Shown: positions 34,315 through 43,481 of the stretch, in pieces | How the letters are laid out: each line of letters begins with the position of its first letter | How positions within the stretch are numbered: position 1 is the first letter of the stretch | Made by a program: the position numbers and the translations under genes | Assembly (NCBI RefSeq): GCF_048541585.1 | Contig: NZ_CP183303.1 | Span: forward strand, 620,001-684,000 | Direction: 5' to 3' | Length of the DNA stretch: 64,000 bases | DNA from: Legionella_C sp048541585 | GTDB lineage: Bacteria; Pseudomonadota; Gammaproteobacteria; Legionellales; Legionellaceae | The notes under the pieces: model-generated | Seen by the model: only the letters and a program-made list of their open reading frames with translations | What the model was told of the DNA's origin: nothing | Database searches by the model: none

Positions 34315-35526
34315 CTAATGTTGGTCAAAATAGTCGGAATGCACGCCATAGATAGAACAGTTAAGTGTCTTATCAGATTGCTGTTCCCAGACAGGTTTAT
34401 CTAAAACTGTATTGGCATCGCAATAACCCGCATCCATCCGTAGTTTTATTACCGCTTCTATAAAATTATAATCTTTAAAAGAATGAGAGTAGGGCGTTGC
34501 ATGATGAATAATATGCACAACACTAAGTCGCTTACGGTGACCTAATTTTAAGATTTTTTGTACTTCTGGATCTTCTTTCGCTTTTGGAGGTAATTTTTCT
34601 CCTAAAAATTGAATGGCTGCTTGTAAATTTTGTTTAACAGTATAAACATTTGTTAAGCGCTTAGAGTGACTAGCGTAACGAATATCCTTTTGCCTCTCAT
34701 CAATTTGATCCATGGTGGTTGGTAGGCGGCCTTGTAAGCTAAAACAATCTACTACAAAGCATAATGTATCGAGTTGTGGTAGGGCATCTAAGACTGTAAC
34801 GAGAGGTGTATTGGCATAAATTCCACCGTCCCAATAATAATCTTCACCAATTTTTATAGCCGGAAAGCCAGGCGGAAGCGCACCACTAGCCATAACATGT
34901 TCTGGTGTAATATGGTTTTTTTGACTATTAAAAAATACCATCTGGCCGGAAGTAATATTTACAGCCCCAAGACATAAAGTGATTTTCTTATTTTCGTTAA
35001 TACGATCAAAATCAATATGCTGCTCAAGTGTAGTGCGCAAATCAGTTGTATCATAATAACTTAATTTATCAGGTGGATGCTCTACTAAAGGGTTTGGTGG
35101 AAAAAGGCGTGGTTTAAAAAAGCCATCTAGACCAAATACAAGAGAATACATAGCACCTATATGGTTATGCATATGATGCATAAACTCGTCTCTATTAAAG
35201 TCAAAACAATTATCTATCAATAACTTAGGCGTTATAGTTTTCCAAAAACTATCTAACTTATCAAGCTGTTCTTCTGGTGCATTTCCCGCAATAATAGCGG
35301 AGTTTATTGCACCTATAGAGACACCAGAAAAATAATTTGGTAGATACCCTCGCTCCCGAATTGCTCGATAAGCACCAACTTGATAAGCACCTAGCGCGCC
35401 ACCGCCTTGAAAGACGCAAGCAATTCTGTCGTAATGCTGTTTCCCGGGCCGTACCTTAGCGGGTTGATTAATATAACTAATTGCTTCTTTATGATGTTTA
35501 CTTTTTTCTTTTTTTGGCCTGCTCAT
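34315..35526 (-). CDS. Patatin-like phospholipase
   Basis: 403 residues with a patatin domain: oxyanion loop QGGGALGAYQVGAYRA (residues 40-55), nucleophile elbow GVSIGA (Ser70) and catalytic DGG (Asp233 in YWDGGIYANTP), a Ser-Asp dyad. The C-terminal region (about 265-400) corresponds to the DUF3734-like extension. Patatins in Legionella include the secreted VipD-type effectors, but this one has no membrane segment or obvious signal and its N-terminal 30 residues are basic, so it may be an intracellular or Dot/Icm lipase. ATG at 35526 after GATGAG. Confidence 0.85.
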   Translation of the reverse strand: MSRPKKEKSKHHKEAISYINQPAKVRPGKQHYDRIACVFQGGGALGAYQVGAYRAIRERGYLPNYFSGVSIGAINSAIIAGNAPEEQLDKLDSFWKTITPKLLIDNCFDFNRDEFMHHMHNHIGAMYSLVFGLDGFFKPRLFPPNPLVEHPPDKLSYYDTTDLRTTLEQHIDFDRINENKKITLCLGAVNITSGQMVFFNSQKNHITPEHVMASGALPPGFPAIKIGEDYYWDGGIYANTPLVTVLDALPQLDTLCFVVDCFSLQGRLPTTMDQIDERQKDIRYASHSKRLTNVYTVKQNLQAAIQFLGEKLPPKAKEDPEVQKILKLGHRKRLSVVHIIHHATPYSHSFKDYNFIEAVIKLRMDAGYCDANTVLDKPVWEQQSDKTLNCSIYGVHSDYFDQH

Positions 35527-35574
35527 CTCATCATATCCCTGAAGCGTTATTTTCTATTTATTATATACCCTTAA

Positions 35575-36180
35575 TTAACATAATGTGGCAACTTTTAAAA
35601 TTTGAAGTGCATGGATTAGTGGTAATAGTGGTAAGCCTTGAATAGTACTATCATGACCTTTTACAGTTTTAAATAGCCATTTGGCTTGACTCTCATAATT
35701 ATAAGCACCGCAGCTTTGATAAGGTTTATCAGTTTGTAAATAAGCTTCTATTGTTTGATTACTTAGGTTTTTCATCGTTAATGAAGCTATGTCTTGTTCT
35801 TCCCAAAGCAGCATATCTGCTTTAGCAATGCAAAAGGCAGCAATTTGTTGATGCGTTTTACCGCTTAATTGTTGCAAATGGCGGGTCGCTATTTCATGAC
35901 TTCCTGGTTTATCAAAATACTGATTGTCCAAAACGCATATTTGATCAGCTGCAATAATAAAAAAATCTGGATAAAGTCTACTAACTATTAATGCTTTATC
36001 TGCAGCTAGAGCCCGTGCTAATTCTATTGGCGTAGAGTGTTTTAATTGTTGTTTAAGTACGTTTTCATTGCTATTTGAGGGAACTACTTTAAAATTTAAA
36101 CCTACGGAATAAAGAAGTTTTTGTCTGATTTCGGAACCAGAGGCTAAGATTAAAGGTTTTTGTATAAAAAGGTTAGACAT
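35575..36180 (-). CDS. Maf-family nucleotide pyrophosphatase (YceF-like)
   Basis: House-cleaning enzyme that hydrolyses non-canonical or modified nucleoside triphosphates. 201 residues, normal size. LILASGSEIRQKLL is the phosphate-binding N-terminal motif; AADQICVL carries the catalytic Asp; SCGAYNYESQ and STIQGLPLLPL near the end resemble YceF (m7GTP-preferring) rather than YhdE. The ATG at 36180 overlaps the ZIP gene stop by 8 bp, so the two are coupled. A TTG 9 bp upstream is less likely. Confidence 0.88.
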   Translation of the reverse strand: MSNLFIQKPLILASGSEIRQKLLYSVGLNFKVVPSNSNENVLKQQLKHSTPIELARALAADKALIVSRLYPDFFIIAADQICVLDNQYFDKPGSHEIATRHLQQLSGKTHQQIAAFCIAKADMLLWEEQDIASLTMKNLSNQTIEAYLQTDKPYQSCGAYNYESQAKWLFKTVKGHDSTIQGLPLLPLIHALQILKVATLC

Positions 36181-36937
36181 AAATAGCAACCGATGCCATT
36201 AAAAGGAAACCAATAATTACAAAACTAAAATCCCCTAAATTACAGCAGCGCTCAACCATGACACATTTTTCAAGCCCATGTAAAGTACCTAAATAAAGAA
36301 AGGTACCTGCAGATGCAGCAATTAAAATTGGATCAAATAAAGAATGTGTCTCAACGCCCTGCCCAAAATACCAACCGATAAAAATACCTATCGGTGTCAT
36401 TAAGCTAAAACTTAAAAAGAAAATTAACCGCTTAGTCATACTAAGCGAACTCTTATTTAATTGAATAGAAATAGCAAAGCTTTCAGCCCATTTATGAGTA
36501 ATAATGGCTAAAAAAAGCATGATTATTAAAGAGTTACTTGAATTTAAGCCAAGGGCGGCTCCAAGCATTAAAGAATGGATTGATAACATAGCCCAAGCAA
36601 GAATAGCAAAAGCGGGGTGATTAGCTTCGTGATGATGATAAAGTTCTTTTCCTAAATGCTCAAACCATAAAAAAAATAAAAAAACAATACCGGTAATAAT
36701 ATAGGCGAAAGGATAATGATAACCAAACTCATTAAATAAATGATTAGCATCAGGAAGCATGTGCAGTAGACCTGCACCTAAAAAGATACCGGTAGCTAAG
36801 GTCTCACCAATTGGAAAATCAAGGTGTTCTTCATCACCTTGGCGAAAACGTTTTTTAAAAGGATACCATCCTGCTAAAAGAATAACGGCGACGATTGCTA
36901 AACCAAAAATTAATTTTAAACTAGTAGCAATTGTCAT
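36173..36937 (-). CDS. ZIP-family divalent metal transporter
   Basis: 254 residues with about eight hydrophobic segments. GIFLGAGLLHMLPDA is the conserved early helix, the histidine-rich cytosolic loop contains LYHHHEANHP, and HKWAESFAISIQL is the metal-binding helix IV motif (HxxxE). HGLEKCV lies in the last part. ZIP proteins import zinc or iron into the cytosol. Translationally coupled to the maf gene downstream, and co-directional with the CDF exporter gene upstream, so import and export of metals are neighbours. Confidence 0.85.
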   Translation of the reverse strand: MTIATSLKLIFGLAIVAVILLAGWYPFKKRFRQGDEEHLDFPIGETLATGIFLGAGLLHMLPDANHLFNEFGYHYPFAYIITGIVFLFFLWFEHLGKELYHHHEANHPAFAILAWAMLSIHSLMLGAALGLNSSNSLIIMLFLAIITHKWAESFAISIQLNKSSLSMTKRLIFFLSFSLMTPIGIFIGWYFGQGVETHSLFDPILIAASAGTFLYLGTLHGLEKCVMVERCCNLGDFSFVIIGFLLMASVAIYV

Positions 36938-37153
36938 TTTTATCTCTCATTAAAACTTAAATTTATATCAGGCTTTATAATATATTTATTCAACTTAAAA
37001 ATACGGAATTTTCGTTATTACTTTTTAGCACTATTTAATTTAAAAAAATTCGTAATAGTGATTGATACGAATCTTCTTTTTAATCTCAATAAACCTAAAA
37101 ATCAAGCTACGAAAAACCCATTGCTTTCAAGCCGAATGAGTATAGAAGTAAGG

Positions 37154-38284
37154 CTAGCTGTTGGCAATAATTTTATCTTCGTAAAATAAATAAACTTTCT
37201 TTATAAATGGTTGTTGTGCTATTTCTTTTTTAATAAATAAAGCAAGTTCTTTTAATTGCTCATCTGAACAATGATGCACTAAATCAATACGCATTTTTCC
37301 ATCTAAGTAATGTAGTGTCCAATAACGAATATTAGGAAATTGCTGCTTCCAATGGGTTAGTAAGCTATTTTCTAATGTTTTGCGATTAGGAAGATTCAAC
37401 GAAGGGCAGCTTACTTCATCATCTTCAGGATCAACATGGACAATAACATCATTTACACGCTGAAATTGCTTCATTAATAAATGATGAACATGTTGAGCAA
37501 TATAATGTCCCTCCGAAACAGAAATAAAGGGTGCAACTAGAATATGAACATCAATTAAAATATCACCACCCATCATGCGGCTACGTAATTGATGAATACG
37601 CTGTACGCCATCAACTTGCTCAATAATTTTTCTAATTTTGTTAAGTACTTCAGGCTCTACTGCAGTATCTACTAATTCTTTAACGCTATTCCAGCCATAA
37701 GATAAACCCATCTTAATAATCATTAAACCAACAATGACAGCAGCTACCGCATCTAAATAGGGGAAACCTAGAAAACTACCACCAATACCAATAGTTACCA
37801 CCAGTGAAGAAGCAGCATCGGAGCGATGATGCCAAGCATTAGCAATAATAAGTGCTGATTGTATTTTCTTGCCTATATATTGGGTGTAATGAAACAGAAG
37901 CTCATTAAAGACGACTGAAGATAAAGCAATAAAAAAAGTTATCGTAGCAGGTATAGTATGCGTACCTCGGAGTAATTCATCAATGGCATCCCAGGCAATA
38001 CCAAAGCCTGTAAGAATCAATAATAAAGCCAGTAACAACGTTGCGGCTGTTTCGATACGTTGATGACCATATGGATGTGAGCTGTCGGCACTTTGGCTTC
38101 CAAATTTAGAAGCGAAAATGACCATAATGTCAGTAATTAAATCAGAAAAAGAATGCAAGCCATCAGCAACTAAAGCATGTGAATGATACAAAAGTCCACC
38201 AATTAATTTAATTAATCCAAGTAAGGCATTAATTCCTGCACCAATTAAGGTTATTTTTTTAGCTTGTTGATATCGATCTGACAT
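37154..38284 (-). CDS. Cation diffusion facilitator (FieF/CzcD-type) metal exporter
   Basis: 376 residues. Six membrane helices with the metal-site motifs DGLHSFSD (helix II; HxxxD pattern) and HHRSDAASS (helix V), then a cytoplasmic C-terminal metal-binding domain with ILIDVHILVAP and VIVHVDPEDDE. SHPYGHQRIE between helices II and III is typical. An additional C-terminal stretch of about 80 residues extends beyond the 300-residue FieF length. It exports zinc, iron or manganese. Proton antiport is expected from the family. AAGAAAG precedes the ATG. Confidence 0.9.
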   Translation of the reverse strand: MSDRYQQAKKITLIGAGINALLGLIKLIGGLLYHSHALVADGLHSFSDLITDIMVIFASKFGSQSADSSHPYGHQRIETAATLLLALLLILTGFGIAWDAIDELLRGTHTIPATITFFIALSSVVFNELLFHYTQYIGKKIQSALIIANAWHHRSDAASSLVVTIGIGGSFLGFPYLDAVAAVIVGLMIIKMGLSYGWNSVKELVDTAVEPEVLNKIRKIIEQVDGVQRIHQLRSRMMGGDILIDVHILVAPFISVSEGHYIAQHVHHLLMKQFQRVNDVIVHVDPEDDEVSCPSLNLPNRKTLENSLLTHWKQQFPNIRYWTLHYLDGKMRIDLVHHCSDEQLKELALFIKKEIAQQPFIKKVYLFYEDKIIANS

Positions 38285-38648
38285 TGCTTTCTTTCTTAAA
38301 GAAAAGAGGCCACGATTGTATCAAACAATTATAGTTTTATCTTTAGCCAATTTATATACCAGAATTTTTATTGTTGTCTAAAATTACTGATTTATTTTTA
38401 GCCCGAGCTATAACTAAGTTTGTTAATGGCTTTTCCTTTTTTAGGTAGTCCTAACAATATTTCTCTTAATAATTCTCTTTTAATCATTCGGTATAACCGA
38501 TTAATTAATGCGAGAGGACTTAAAATACTATATGATATCGTCAATTTTTAGCAGGCATGGTTCATCATGCCTCAAACGTAAGCGGCTTTGTAAGCAAAGT
38601 TTTATTTAATTTAAAGCGGTATACTGCATTTTGTAGACAATGAAGATT

Positions 38649-38792
38649 AGGCTTCTTTCCAAACTGTTAGTGACGCGATAAGGTCAAATGAAAAAGGCGC
38701 TGAAAAAGCACAGTGTACATAAAGTACATGAGCATTTTGAAATGCTTTTTTCATTTGAGATTAGCCCTCAATGGCAGTTTCGAAAGAAGTCT
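38649..38792. repeat. MITE/REP-like element, family B (144 bp)
   Basis: The ends AGGCTTCTTTCCAAACTG and CAGTTTCGAAAGAAGTCT are inverted copies. A second inverted pair lies inside (TCAAATGAAAAA and TTTTTTCATTTGA) around a core GTGTACATAAAGTACATGAGC. Same length as the copy at 5822-5965. It lies upstream of the adhesin gene. Confidence 0.75.
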
Positions 38793-38855
38793 ATTGTGTA
38801 AGTTAGGAATTATAACTTGAATGCAGGGATTGTATTATAGAACAAGGAATGATTG

Positions 38856-41800
38856 ATGAGGTATAAGGACGTAGCAGTCAAAGAATTAACTCCATGGTTT
38901 ACAAAAATAAAGTTATCTAAGCGGGCTAGTATATGTAATTATTTTCGCAGTTTTATTGTTAGCTTATTGATTTTCAGTCAAGTTTTTCAAATAGTAGCCG
39001 CCGCTGTTGTACCTGCCTTGCCTAAGTTATCGTCCTCTACTCCTCTATCATCATTGCCTAGTAACTCATCTTTGGAGCCTGGGATAAATGGAAGCCCTGT
39101 TGCGCCTTTGACGAATTATACTGAGACAAGAATACTCAACAATTTATCGCTAACTAGCCAGCAACTTGGGCTTAGCAGTCGACTTAATTGGGGTATAACA
39201 TATAGTGATTTAACAGGTACATTTTTTAATGCACAGTATGTGCTACCTCTAAGTGAAAACTTAGTGTTTGGCGCTCTAGGGGAATATGGCTCCAAGCAAT
39301 ACCGAATTAACGGCACATTGGGTTATAGCCTCTCGCCGTTAGCTCAAGTTAAATTCACCGCTGAGCGTTTTGATCAGCGCTTACCTTTTCAATTTGATTC
39401 AGGAAATATTAAATCGCAAGTACACCAAGATGCCTATGGGGTACGCTTCCAGCAGCTATTTAACTTGCCATTTGTACAAGGAATTAATGCTGGTGGATAT
39501 TATGCCAAAGCAGATAATAAGCATTTAAGTTCAAAGATTTTTATGTCCAATGGTCAAAATTGTGAAGGTTTTGCAGCAGGATTGTTATGCATCAATTATC
39601 GCAATATTGCTGGTGCAACCAGCCAGGGACTAGATGCTGGAATTGATTTCTTATTAACGCCTTCAACTTTGGTCAGTGGAAATGTTTATTATGATGAAGT
39701 GCGTTATAACACAATTTTTAAGTCTAATTCCCGTGAAGACCGTGATGGTTTAGGTGCTGGTATTAAAGTTGATCAGTTGCTTGATGAACGCTTTAAAGTA
39801 AGAGGCGAGGCAACAGCACGAGAGATTTATGACAAGTATCTAGTAGAGGTCAGTTGGCTGCCGAATTGGCAAAGATTAGGTATGGAATTGTCGCTAATTG
39901 GCCAATATATCACATCACACAATGCTACCCCAAACAACAGCAGTGTTAGCTTACAGATAAACTTATTGGCAGATGGCAGCAAACTTTATGATGAAAGGTA
40001 TCTTTGGGGCGGAAAACGTTTAAATGATATTACCCAATGGGTACAAACGCCTGCAGTAAAGATGGATCAAGTATTAGCAATTGCTGAACAAATCACTAAA
40101 TTATTAGCTCCAAGTATTATTGGCCTGACGCCCAATAGCGGGCCTTTTGCTGGTGGTAATCTAGTTACTATTACTGGTAGTAATTTTGCCCAAGGTTTAT
40201 TAGTATTTTTTGGCGGACAATTAGCAACAAATATTGAAGTACTATCGCCGACAAGGGTAAAAGTTATTGTACCTCCTGTCTCGTTAACGGCTCGCTTAAA
40301 AGTAGCTGCTGTTTCAGATGAATTGGTGGATGTAGTTGTTCAAAACCCTAATGGTCAACAGGCTTCTTTTCTTAATGGATACACTTATATTGATGATGCC
40401 TTGCCTACAATTAAAAGCTTTACTCCAGCCCGAGGTAAAAAGGAAGGAGGCCTCAAAATTACTATTACCGGCGCTCATCTAAAACACACACAAAATGTAC
40501 TATTTGGGGGTGTTGCAGCAAGCAATGTGACCGTGATAAATGATTCAACAATCACTGCTATAACACCAGCAGGTAATACTGGCGCAGTAGATGTAGTGGT
40601 GACAACATTAGATGGAAATGCGGTATTTAACAAAGGATATACATACATTTCAACCATTAGCGCACCGCTCATTATCACACCTGTAAATGGTGCAATATTT
40701 CGGGCAACTTTATTGCAAAAGCCACCAATTAGTGGAACCGGTGAAGCAGGTACCACTGTGATAGTTCGAGATAGTAATAATACAATTTTAGGAAAGACTA
40801 AGGTCGAAGATAATGGGAATTGGACTATTACACCAAATTTGACAGTTGGAACTTATACTATCCGTGCCACCCAGGCAAATGCAGAGGATGAGTCGGTGCC
40901 TTCTGTCCCTATTTTATTTACTGTTACAGACACTATTGCGCCTGCCGCACCAGTAATTACCGCACCAACCAATGGGTCTACTACCAATGATCCAACGCCA
41001 ACAATTAGTGGCACTGGCGAGTCTGGCGCAACAGTGACAGTGACAGAGGGTACCAGTACAGTTTTAGGCACAGCGCTTGTTGATTCAGGGGGCACTTGGG
41101 CGTTAACACCAATCACATCGTTGACAGATGGTATACATACCATTCAAGCAACACAAACGGATGTAGCAGGCAGTACTTCACCTCCCTCCGCGCCAGTGAC
41201 CTTTACAGTTGACACTGTTGCGCCTGCTGCACCGGTGATCACCTCACCAACCAATGGGTCTACCACCAATGATCCAACGCCAACAATTAGTGGCACCGGC
41301 GAGTCTGGCGCAACAGTGACAGTGAGATTATTACCAAGCAGTACCATTTTAGGCACAGCGCTTGTTAGCCCAGGGGGTACTTGGGCATTAACACCAACCA
41401 CCCCGCTGGCAGATGGGGTACACCGTATTCAAGCAACCCAAACGGATGCAGCAGGCAATACCTCACCGGCATCTACCCCAGTGAGCTTTACAGTTGACAC
41501 TACTGCGCCTGCTGCACCGGTGATCACCGCACCAACCAATGGGTCTACCACCAATGATCCAACACCAACAATTAGTGGCACCGGCGAGTCTGGCGCAACA
41601 GTGACAGTGAGATTATTACCAAGCAGTACCGTTTTAGGCACAGCGCTTGTTAGCCCAGGCGGTACTTGGGCGTTAACCCCAACCTCACCGCTGACAGACG
41701 GTATACATGCCATCCAAGCAACCCAAACGGATGCAGCAGGCAATACCTCACCGGCATCTACCCCAGTGAGCTTTACAGTTGACACTACTGCGCCTGCTGC

Positions 41801-42935
41801 ACCGGTGATTACCACCCCTACAAATGGGTCTACCACCAATGATCCAACACCAACCATCAGTGGTACCGGTGAGCCTGGCGCAACAGCGAGCGTATTACAA
41901 GGCAGTACAGTTTTAGGCACAGCGCTCGTTAATCCAGGCGGTACTTGGGCGTTAACACCAGCCACACCGCTGGCAGATGGTACCTACACCATCCGAGCAA
42001 CACAAACAGATGCAGCAGGCAATATCTCACCTGCATCTACCCCAGTGACCTTTACAGTTGATACAGTAGTTGCCGCACCAGTGATTACCACACCAACAAA
42101 TGGCTCTATTATCAATGATCCAACACCAACAATTAGTGGTACCGGGGAGCCTGGTGCAACAGTGACAGTATTACAAGGCAGTACAGTTTTAGGCACAGCG
42201 CTCGTTAATCCAGGCGGTACTTGGGCGTTAACACTAGCCACACCGCTGGCAGATGGTACCTACACCATCCAAGCAACCCAAACGGATGCAGCAGGCAATA
42301 CCTCACCGGCATCTACCCCAGTGACCTTTACAGTTGATACAGTAGTTGCCGCACCAGTGATTACCACACCAACAAATGGCTCTATTATCAATGATCCAAC
42401 ACCAACAATTAGTGGTACCGGGGAGCCTGGTGCAACAGTGACAGTGGTACAGGGCAATACAGTTTTAGGCACAGCACTTGTTAGTTCAGAGGGCAATTGG
42501 GCTTTAAGACCGATTATCCTGCTGGCAGACGGTATATATACCATCCGGGCAACACAAACGGATGCAGCAGGCAATACCTCACCTGCGTCTATCCCAGTTA
42601 CTTTTACAATAAAAGTAACTGGTTTTATCAAACATCACCGCACCCATCACACTAACCCTGGAATTTATGTGGCAGGTGCTGGTCTTATGACAGTTGGTGT
42701 CTTTAAAGCAGAAGAACTATTTCTTTTTGGGCATGCAGAAACTAAACATACAAATGCGAAGCCTAAACATCAAAAAGTTTTAAAGAGATCTCATCTATCT
42801 AAGGCTGTTGCTTATCAAAGTAGAGAAGTGCTTCCTTATCCTCAAAAATCAACTTTTGGAGAAGCAGTGGTATTTGCTCTCCTCAATGGCAAACCAGGTA
42901 GTGTAGGAGCAATATACTTTGAGCCACTGGGATAA
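38856..42935 (+). CDS. Giant outer-membrane adhesin: beta-barrel, two IPT/TIG domains, seven Ig-like repeats
   Basis: 1359 residues. A long N-terminal signal region (hydrophobic IVSLLIFSQVFQIVAAAV, cleavage near residue 52, preceded by a basic 30-residue extension as in large autotransporters) leads to a barrel-like domain of about 290 residues (about 85-370, alternating-hydrophobic strands). Then come two IPT/TIG domains (around 425-510 and 515-598; SIIGLTPNSGPFAGGNLVTI), and seven Ig-like repeats (from about 603) of 92-95 residues. The C-terminus is a basic, His-rich 110-residue module. The barrel-first order suggests an intimin/invasin-like (type Ve) export route, which is inference. AAGGA precedes the ATG at 38856; an upstream TTG is unlikely. 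Confidence 0.75.
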   Translation: MRYKDVAVKELTPWFTKIKLSKRASICNYFRSFIVSLLIFSQVFQIVAAAVVPALPKLSSSTPLSSLPSNSSLEPGINGSPVAPLTNYTETRILNNLSLTSQQLGLSSRLNWGITYSDLTGTFFNAQYVLPLSENLVFGALGEYGSKQYRINGTLGYSLSPLAQVKFTAERFDQRLPFQFDSGNIKSQVHQDAYGVRFQQLFNLPFVQGINAGGYYAKADNKHLSSKIFMSNGQNCEGFAAGLLCINYRNIAGATSQGLDAGIDFLLTPSTLVSGNVYYDEVRYNTIFKSNSREDRDGLGAGIKVDQLLDERFKVRGEATAREIYDKYLVEVSWLPNWQRLGMELSLIGQYITSHNATPNNSSVSLQINLLADGSKLYDERYLWGGKRLNDITQWVQTPAVKMDQVLAIAEQITKLLAPSIIGLTPNSGPFAGGNLVTITGSNFAQGLLVFFGGQLATNIEVLSPTRVKVIVPPVSLTARLKVAAVSDELVDVVVQNPNGQQASFLNGYTYIDDALPTIKSFTPARGKKEGGLKITITGAHLKHTQNVLFGGVAASNVTVINDSTITAITPAGNTGAVDVVVTTLDGNAVFNKGYTYISTISAPLIITPVNGAIFRATLLQKPPISGTGEAGTTVIVRDSNNTILGKTKVEDNGNWTITPNLTVGTYTIRATQANAEDESVPSVPILFTVTDTIAPAAPVITAPTNGSTTNDPTPTISGTGESGATVTVTEGTSTVLGTALVDSGGTWALTPITSLTDGIHTIQATQTDVAGSTSPPSAPVTFTVDTVAPAAPVITSPTNGSTTNDPTPTISGTGESGATVTVRLLPSSTILGTALVSPGGTWALTPTTPLADGVHRIQATQTDAAGNTSPASTPVSFTVDTTAPAAPVITAPTNGSTTNDPTPTISGTGESGATVTVRLLPSSTVLGTALVSPGGTWALTPTSPLTDGIHAIQATQTDAAGNTSPASTPVSFTVDTTAPAAPVITTPTNGSTTNDPTPTISGTGEPGATASVLQGSTVLGTALVNPGGTWALTPATPLADGTYTIRATQTDAAGNISPASTPVTFTVDTVVAAPVITTPTNGSIINDPTPTISGTGEPGATVTVLQGSTVLGTALVNPGGTWALTLATPLADGTYTIQATQTDAAGNTSPASTPVTFTVDTVVAAPVITTPTNGSIINDPTPTISGTGEPGATVTVVQGNTVLGTALVSSEGNWALRPIILLADGIYTIRATQTDAAGNTSPASIPVTFTIKVTGFIKHHRTHHTNPGIYVAGAGLMTVGVFKAEELFLFGHAETKHTNAKPKHQKVLKRSHLSKAVAYQSREVLPYPQKSTFGEAVVFALLNGKPGSVGAIYFEPLG
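40662..42626 (+). repeat. Seven tandem Ig-like repeats inside the adhesin
   Basis: Repeat starts (GCACC for the A-P of each unit) lie at 40662, 40947, 41229, 41514, 41799, 42075 and 42351, so periods are 285, 282, 285, 285, 276 and 276 bp. The shared protein core is TNGSTTNDPTPTISGTGE. The first unit is diverged; units 3 and 4, and 5 to 7, are nearly identical in DNA, which indicates recent duplication or gene conversion and predicts copy-number variation. Confidence 0.9.
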
Positions 42936-43481
42936 GATATTTCTATAGGCTTCAATTTATTGGATAGCATGTCAATTAGATGACTAAAAAGCATAGCATA
43001 GAAATACTAGTAATAGTTAACAATAAACTATAGAAACTAGTTGATAAGATCTCAACCACTATTATAAGACTCGTATTTATAAGGATTTTAAGCGTCTATG
43101 CACAAGATTATCCACAGAATTTGTGGATAAGGGTAAGCGAGTAATTAAGAAGTTATCAAGCTGATAGACTATATCCAGTAAGGATTTTGCTTGTTAAATA
43201 TGTTAATAAAAGAGACGCTAAGGAAAAAAAGAGAAATAGTTATCCACAAGATATTAGATTAGAAGCATGCAAAGGCTGGCTATAGTAACAGAGAAATAAT
43301 TATTGTCTAGTCTTGACATGAATTTAACTTAAAATTTTGTATGTTTTAAATTTATTTAATTAGTTTAGCTATCAAATACGTAGTTACTATTGTGTGATTA
43401 ATTTTACTCCCCATTAACCCTCTTCCTAGGGTCAGGGGGAGGGGGAAGTTAAACTATTAAGTGTCGGCAACTATAAAGTTA
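42936..43481. other. 546-bp intergenic region with DnaA boxes
   Basis: No gene recognised. It holds the DnaA-box cluster at 43108-43248 and, at its right end, a CT/AG-rich inverted stretch (CTCCCCATTAACCCTCTTCC / AGGGTCAGGGGGAGGGGG) at about 43407-43446 that resembles a widespread intergenic repeat and may be the recG terminator. Confidence 0.6.
43108..43248. promoter_or_regulatory. Cluster of three perfect DnaA boxes
   Basis: TTATCCACA occurs at 43108-43116 (plus) and 43122-43130 (minus), forming a palindrome with spacer GAATT, and again at 43240-43248 (plus). All three match the 9-mer consensus exactly. The locus lacks dnaA, dnaN, gidA or rpmH neighbours, so it is more like a DnaA-titrating (datA-like) or regulatory cluster than oriC. 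Confidence 0.6.

Noticed and set aside
40475..42631. Several open frames on the minus strand across the adhesin repeats
   Set aside because: They are antisense to the Ig-like repeats, recur with the same period, and their V/P/A/T-rich sequence is the reverse reading of the repeat.
43000..43480. Chromosomal oriC
   Set aside because: DnaA boxes are few (three) and the usual neighbours (dnaA, dnaN, gidA, rpmH) are missing.
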